This document shows positions 40,812 through 45,024 of a DNA stretch of 45,024 nt, piece by piece. Each line of letters opens with the position of its first letter. The first letter of the stretch is position 1. A program made the position numbers and the translations under genes. The notes under the pieces are model-generated. The model was not told the origin of the DNA, made no database searches, and saw only the letters and a list, made by a program, of their open reading frames with translations. Source of the DNA: CAZVUW01 sp964629825 (GTDB taxonomy: Bacteria > Actinomycetota > Nitriliruptoria > Euzebyales > Egibacteraceae); assembly GCA_964629825.1 (NCBI GenBank), contig CAZVUW010000013.1, positions 1 to 45,024 on the forward strand, in the 5' to 3' direction.

Positions 40812-42821
40812 TCAGTGCGCCATCGCCGGCTCGTCGCTGTCCTTGGGGATGACGTTGCTCGGAGCCTCGGCGTGGTGGTCATAGGTGATCACGAGGCTCG
40901 CCTGGCCGCTGGTCAGCCCGCGCAGGTCACCGGCATAGGTCAGCAGCTCGGCCTCCGGCACCAGCGCGGTCACGGTGGTGCGCCCGGGCTGGGCCTGCTG
41001 CGTGCCCTCGATGCGACCGCGCCGGGCTGAGATGTCGCCCATGATGTCGCCGGTCAGCTCGTCCGGGACGGTGACCGAGACCCGGCAGATGGGCTCCAGC
41101 AGCACCGGCGAGGCCTTCGCCGCGGCGTCGCGGAAGGCGAGCGCGCCAGCCGTCTCGAACGCCACCTGGGACGAGTCGACCCGGTGCGACTTGCCGTCCA
41201 CCAGGCGCACCTTGACGTCGACGCAGGGGTAGCCGGCCAGGACGCCCTTCTCCATCGCGTTGCGGATCCCCTTCTCGACGCTGGGGATGTACTGGCGCGG
41301 GATGACGCCGCCGACGATGTGGTCCTCGAAGACGAAGCCCTCGCCCCTCGGGAGGGGCTCGATCTCGATGTTGACGATGCCGTACTGACCGCTGCCGCCG
41401 GTCTGCTTGACGTGGCGACCGAGCCCGGCGGCCTTGCCCTTGATGGTCTCGAGGTAGCGCAGCCGCAGCGGCACCTCCTGGACCTCGACCCCGAACTTCC
41501 GCTTCAGCCGGGCCAGGGCCGTCTGGATGTGGAAGGGGCCGTAGCCGGTGAGGATCAGCTGGCGCGTGTCCGAGTCGGTGGTGACCCGCAGGGACGGGTC
41601 CTCCTCGACCAGCCGCTGGAGCGCCTCGGGCAGTCGGTCCTCGTCCCGACTGCTGCCGGCGGCTATGGCGGTCCGGTGGTAGCCCTCGGGGATGCCGAGG
41701 TCGATCGGCTGGGCCTTGGCGCCGTCGGCGGCGAGCACGTCTCCGGTGTGCACGCCGTCCAGCTTGGCCACGGCGACCAGGTCGCCGGCGGCCGCGGCGG
41801 CCACCGGCTGCTGCTCGTTGCCCTGGAGGGCGAAGACGCGGTTGAGGCGCAGCGACTGGCCGGTCCGGACGTTGGTCACGGCGGCGTCCGGGGTGAGCCG
41901 GCCGCTGAGGACGCGCATCAGCGAGATGTGGCCGACGTAGGGGTCGGACAGCGTCTTGAAGACCAGCAGCGACACGGGGCCGCTCACGTCGTGGCGCTCG
42001 TCGATCGCCGGGCACTCCTCAACCAGGAAGTCCAGCAGCAGGCGCGTGCCGATGTCCTGCACCGCCGAGCCGCACAGCACCGGGAAGAAGTCGCAGCGGG
42101 CGATGCCGTGCTCGAAGCACTCGCCCAGCTCGGCGATCTCCGGCACCTCGCCGTCCAGGTACCGCATCAGCAGCTCGTCGTCGACCTCGACGATGGCCTC
42201 GACCAAGGCCTCCCGGTTTCGCTCGGCCTGCTCGCGGTGGTGCTCGGGGATCTCGGACTCGACCCGCTGGCCGTCGATGCGCTGCACCGCCACCTGGTGC
42301 AGCAGGTCGATGACGCCCGTGAAGTCCTGCTCCACCCCGAGCGGCATGTGCACGGGCGCCAGCGGCTTCCCGTAGCGCTCCCGAAGCAGGTCGACGTGGT
42401 TCTGGTAGGAAGCGCGCTCGCGGTCCAGACCGGTTAGGAACACCAGGCGCGGCAGCTCGAGCGCGGCGGCGGCCTCCCACAGCTGGTCGTGCACGGCGTC
42501 CCATGAGCCCGCCGCGTCGACCACGAACACGGCCACATCCGCCGCGTGCAGCGCCGGGTAGGCGTCCCCGATCGCGTCCGCGCTGCCGGGCGTGTCGATC
42601 AGGTTGATGCGATGGCCCTTCCAGGTGGTGTAGCCGGTGGCCAGCGACAGCGAGTGGCCCCGCTCCACCTCCTCGGGCTCGGTGTCGAACGTGCCCTTCC
42701 GGGACTTGCCGTCACCGGCGGTCAGCAGGGCCTCGGACAGGGCGGTCTTGCCGGCGCCTGCCGCACCCACCAGGACGGCGGTGCGCACCCTCCCGGTCTC
42801 TACCTCCGGACGTGCATCCAT
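40812..42821 (-). CDS. Elongation factor G-like GTPase (FusA2 type)
   Basis: A 669-residue translational GTPase resembling EF-G but of the separate, non-essential FusA2 branch. The P-loop GAAGAGKT (19-26), switch-like ERGHSLSLAT and DTPG (76-79) are present. The usual NKxD guanine-specificity motif reads TGLD (130-133), so nucleotide specificity may be altered. Domains II to V follow, with GSGQYGIVNIEIEPL and a C-terminal EF-G-like region including MGDISARRGRIEG. The ATG at 42821 has GGAGG five bases upstream; the longer frame to 42923 adds an atypical basic leader. Mycobacteria have a similar second fusA gene (Rv0120c). Role unknown; it may act on ribosomes under stress. Confidence 0.9.
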   Translation of the reverse strand: MDARPEVETGRVRTAVLVGAAGAGKTALSEALLTAGDGKSRKGTFDTEPEEVERGHSLSLATGYTTWKGHRINLIDTPGSADAIGDAYPALHAADVAVFVVDAAGSWDAVHDQLWEAAAALELPRLVFLTGLDRERASYQNHVDLLRERYGKPLAPVHMPLGVEQDFTGVIDLLHQVAVQRIDGQRVESEIPEHHREQAERNREALVEAIVEVDDELLMRYLDGEVPEIAELGECFEHGIARCDFFPVLCGSAVQDIGTRLLLDFLVEECPAIDERHDVSGPVSLLVFKTLSDPYVGHISLMRVLSGRLTPDAAVTNVRTGQSLRLNRVFALQGNEQQPVAAAAAGDLVAVAKLDGVHTGDVLAADGAKAQPIDLGIPEGYHRTAIAAGSSRDEDRLPEALQRLVEEDPSLRVTTDSDTRQLILTGYGPFHIQTALARLKRKFGVEVQEVPLRLRYLETIKGKAAGLGRHVKQTGGSGQYGIVNIEIEPLPRGEGFVFEDHIVGGVIPRQYIPSVEKGIRNAMEKGVLAGYPCVDVKVRLVDGKSHRVDSSQVAFETAGALAFRDAAAKASPVLLEPICRVSVTVPDELTGDIMGDISARRGRIEGTQQAQPGRTTVTALVPEAELLTYAGDLRGLTSGQASLVITYDHHAEAPSNVIPKDSDEPAMAH

Positions 42822-42941
42822 GCCAGCCTCCCTCGTTCGGGCGCCGGCCATCGGGCTGCGGATGCCACGTCGGCGGGCCGACGCGAGTGCCGCGATCGTA
42901 GGGCACGCAGGCGCGTGCTTCACCAGAAATTCTGGCGAGGC

Positions 42942-44246
42942 CTAGGTCGTCTGCTCCGGGGCGGACTGCTCCAGCTCCAGCCCGCGGGTCTCGGGCAGCA
43001 GGGCGAACAGCCCGGCGCTGAGCGCGACGGGGGCGGCGAGCACCACCGCGGCGGGCGCGAAGCCCTCGAACGCGTCGATCAGGACACCGAATCCGAGCAG
43101 GCCCACGACGCCGCCGAGGACGCCGGCGCAGGTCAGCCAGCCGGCGGAGGTGGCACGCAGGGAGGTCGGGAACAGCTCCGTCGAGAGCGCGCCCATCGCC
43201 GGCGCGTAGGCGGAGGTGGCGATGATGTTGAACAGGTAGCCCGTGATCACCGCCGTCGGAGAGCCGCTGTAGGTGATCACTGCCGCCAGCGCCACCAGGA
43301 CCTGCATCACCGCCGCGGTCGGCCTGCGACCCAGCCGGTCGGCGGACCAGCGGCCGATCAGCAGCCCCACCAGCCCGACGGGACCGGCAGCGAACACCGC
43401 CAGCGCGATGGTGGTCGGGTCCATCCGCAGGATGTTCTCGCCGTAGACGAACAGGTAGCCGACCAGCGGCGCCGCCAGGGTCGCGAGCACGAACGTCACC
43501 AGCGCGAGCACGACCGTCCGCCGTCGCAGCGCCGGGGCGATCAGGTCGCGCAGCAGCCGCCGGTGCGGCAGGCGCCCACGTTCGGTGGCCGCGTGGACGG
43601 CGCGGAAGCGCTCCGGCTCCTCGAGCAGGCGCCCTATGGCGGGCACGGCGAGCAGCGGCACGAGCGTCAGGCCGAACAGCAGGCGGAAGCCGACGGCGCC
43701 GTCGCCCAGCCCCCGGATCAGCGCGGTGATGCCGGCGCCGAGCCCGTAGCCGGCGGTGACCAGAGCGATCGCCTTGGCCCGGTCCTTGCTGGCCGTCTCC
43801 TCCGCGGCGACGACACCGGCCAGCGCGTTGGTCGCTGACAGCAGCGGCCGGGCGAACGCGAATGCGGCGACGAACCACCAGTAGCCCGGCGCCGCGGCGG
43901 CCAGCGCCGTGATCGCCAATCCGCCGCTGATGCAGGTGAGGAGCATGCGCCGCCGCCCGACGTGGTCCGCGGCGCTGGACAGCGGAAGGGCGAACAGCGA
44001 GGCGAGGCGGATCAGCCCGAGCCCCAGTCCCAGCACCGTGCCGCTGAGCCCGGCCTGCGCGGCGATGGACGTGCCCTCCGTCACCTCGCCGAAGGATGAG
44101 GCGATGTCCCCGAGCGCCGCCGTGGCGCCGAACTGGGCGAAGCCCGCCGCGATCGACAGGGCCACGGCGCTGAGGACGGCCGGGTGAAGCCAGCCGTGCA
44201 CGGCGGAGATGGTCCCCGCGAGCGGAGACGGCTTGGGATCTTGCAT
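42942..44246 (-). CDS. MFS transporter
   Basis: A 434-residue major facilitator with about twelve hydrophobic helices. The loop between helices 2 and 3 has DHVGRRRMLLT, and the equivalent second-half loop is DRLGRRPTAAV; both fit the MFS signature. A central polar loop (about 195-235) divides the halves. A further motif, LSTELFPTSLRATSAGW, is the kind seen in the sugar/metabolite-proton symporter branch, so uptake of a small organic solute is likely, but the substrate is unknown. The ATG at 44246 has no clear ribosome site and an ATG at 44306 in frame is possible. It starts 104 bases from the divergent glgX gene, so a sugar-related role is conceivable. Confidence 0.9.
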   Translation of the reverse strand: MQDPKPSPLAGTISAVHGWLHPAVLSAVALSIAAGFAQFGATAALGDIASSFGEVTEGTSIAAQAGLSGTVLGLGLGLIRLASLFALPLSSAADHVGRRRMLLTCISGGLAITALAAAAPGYWWFVAAFAFARPLLSATNALAGVVAAEETASKDRAKAIALVTAGYGLGAGITALIRGLGDGAVGFRLLFGLTLVPLLAVPAIGRLLEEPERFRAVHAATERGRLPHRRLLRDLIAPALRRRTVVLALVTFVLATLAAPLVGYLFVYGENILRMDPTTIALAVFAAGPVGLVGLLIGRWSADRLGRRPTAAVMQVLVALAAVITYSGSPTAVITGYLFNIIATSAYAPAMGALSTELFPTSLRATSAGWLTCAGVLGGVVGLLGFGVLIDAFEGFAPAAVVLAAPVALSAGLFALLPETRGLELEQSAPEQTT

Positions 44247-44350
44247 GGAAGGCCGTGGAGTAGGTGCGAGCGAGCCGGGGCAGTCTGACGAACTGTACGC
44301 GGACATCCGCTCCGGATTCCGCTGGGCGCAGCGATCGATCGAGGACCTTG

Positions 44351-45024
44351 GTGAGCACCTGGCCTGGCAACCCCTATCCACTTGGCGCGCATTGGGATGG
44401 GAGGGGGACGAACTTCGCGCTGTTCAGCGAGCACGCCGACCACGTCGAGCTGTGCCTGTTCGATGAGTCGGGCGACGACGAGCTCCGCATCCCCATGGCC
44501 GAGCACACCGCGCTGATATGGCACGTCTACCTGCCGGGGATCGGTCCGGGTCAGCGCTACGGCTATCGGGTCCACGGGCCCTATGACCCCGCCACGGGCC
44601 ACCGCTTCAACCCCAACAAGCTGCTGATCGATCCGTACGCCAAGGCGATCGACGGCGAGGTCGACTGGGATCCGGCGGTGTTCGCCTACCAGCTGGGTGA
44701 GGACGACACCAGCTTCGACGAGCGCAACAGCGCCCCGCACGTCCCCAAGTCGGTCGTGCACAACCCGTTCTTCGACTGGCGCGACGACCGACCGCCGCGG
44801 ACCCCGTGGCACCAGACGGTCATCTACGAGACCCACGTCAAGGGCCTGACCATGCGCCACCCCGGCGTCGAGCCGGAGCTGCGCGGCACCTATGCAGGGC
44901 TCGCGTCGCCGCCCGTGATCGACTACCTGGTGTCGCTGGGCGTGACGGCGATCGAGTTGCAGCCGGTGCACCACTTCGTCCAGGACCACTTCCTGATCGA
45001 GAAGGGCCTGCGCAACTACTGGGG
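44351..45024 (+). CDS. glgX: Glycogen debranching enzyme GlgX, N-terminal part (cut by window edge)
   Basis: The visible 224 residues match the start of the isoamylase-type debranching enzyme (GlgX/TreX), which cleaves alpha-1,6 branches of glycogen. WPGNPYPLGAHWDGRGTNFA and LFSEHADHVELCLFDE form the N-terminal CBM48 region. GQRYGYRVHGPYDP and HRFNPNKLLIDPYAKAI follow, then the start of the catalytic barrel with VIYETHVKGLTMRHPGV and IELQPVHHFV. The GTG at 44351 has GAGG six bases upstream and gives the usual N-terminus. The catalytic Asp/Glu residues lie beyond the window. No treY or treZ is seen, but they often follow in actinobacteria. Confidence 0.93.
   Translation, partial: MSTWPGNPYPLGAHWDGRGTNFALFSEHADHVELCLFDESGDDELRIPMAEHTALIWHVYLPGIGPGQRYGYRVHGPYDPATGHRFNPNKLLIDPYAKAIDGEVDWDPAVFAYQLGEDDTSFDERNSAPHVPKSVVHNPFFDWRDDRPPRTPWHQTVIYETHVKGLTMRHPGVEPELRGTYAGLASPPVIDYLVSLGVTAIELQPVHHFVQDHFLIEKGLRNYW

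Overview
The window is about 45 kb of very GC-rich DNA and looks like a chromosomal segment of an actinobacterium. The phylum call rests on a WhiB-family Fe-S protein, a DnaQ-UvrC fusion gene next to trpD (an arrangement known from mycobacteria), a lipoyl gene block resembling the mycobacterial dlaT-lipB-lipA region, and a ferredoxin-dependent 2-oxoglutarate oxidoreductase of the KorAB type. I cannot assign a genus. Most of the window is core metabolism. I see no prophage, CRISPR array, tRNA, rRNA or intact transposon.

Layout. 1-487: N-terminal part of an MscS channel cut by the window edge. 563-6226 (minus): lipoyl block lpdA, E2 acyltransferase (sucB-like), lipB, an RDD membrane protein and lipA, with a decayed transposase fragment at about 1745-1866. 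6347-7465: gcvT, divergent from lpdA. 7651-13396: a complete oligopeptide/dipeptide ABC importer (binding lipoprotein, two permeases, two ATPases) with a large stem-loop after the binding-protein gene. 13425-14639 (minus): nadA, sharing a control region with a divergent glycerate kinase, YbaK-like deacylase, ErpA-type Fe-S carrier and winged-helix gene (14764-17446). 17587-23718: a 2043-residue secreted multidomain protein whose 3' end overlaps a convergent HTH-NB-ARC-TPR regulator (23706-26165). That regulator lies downstream of tusA-like and cysteine desulfurase genes on the same strand.

27698-28534: membrane-anchored matrixin-like protease. 28636-31526: korA-korB. 31593-34614: PP2C/SpoIIE phosphatase, degenerate receiver-domain protein, trpD and a stand-alone AsnC ligand-binding domain. 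34642-36384 (minus): DnaQ-UvrC fusion. 36443-36679 (minus): whiB. 36872-38242 (minus): branched-chain-amino-acid type binding lipoprotein with a palindromic promoter region. 38519-40790: DUF309 protein, two small cysteine-pair proteins and an M48 membrane protease. 40812-42821 (minus): EF-G-like GTPase. 42942-44246 (minus): MFS transporter. 44351 to the end: 5' part of glgX.

How the genes fit together. LipB and LipA make the lipoyl cofactor carried by the E2 protein and, through GcvH (not in the window), used by GcvT; LpdA reoxidises it. LipA, NadA and KorAB need Fe-S clusters, and ErpA plus the cysteine desulfurase are plausible suppliers. KorAB gives a ferredoxin-linked route for 2-oxoglutarate beside the NAD-linked lipoyl route. 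The least understood parts are the giant secreted protein, the sulfur-relay/STAND gene set, the phosphatase/pseudo-receiver pair upstream of trpD, and the DUF309/zinc-ribbon/M48 cluster. No single region proves a new system; these four are the best candidates.
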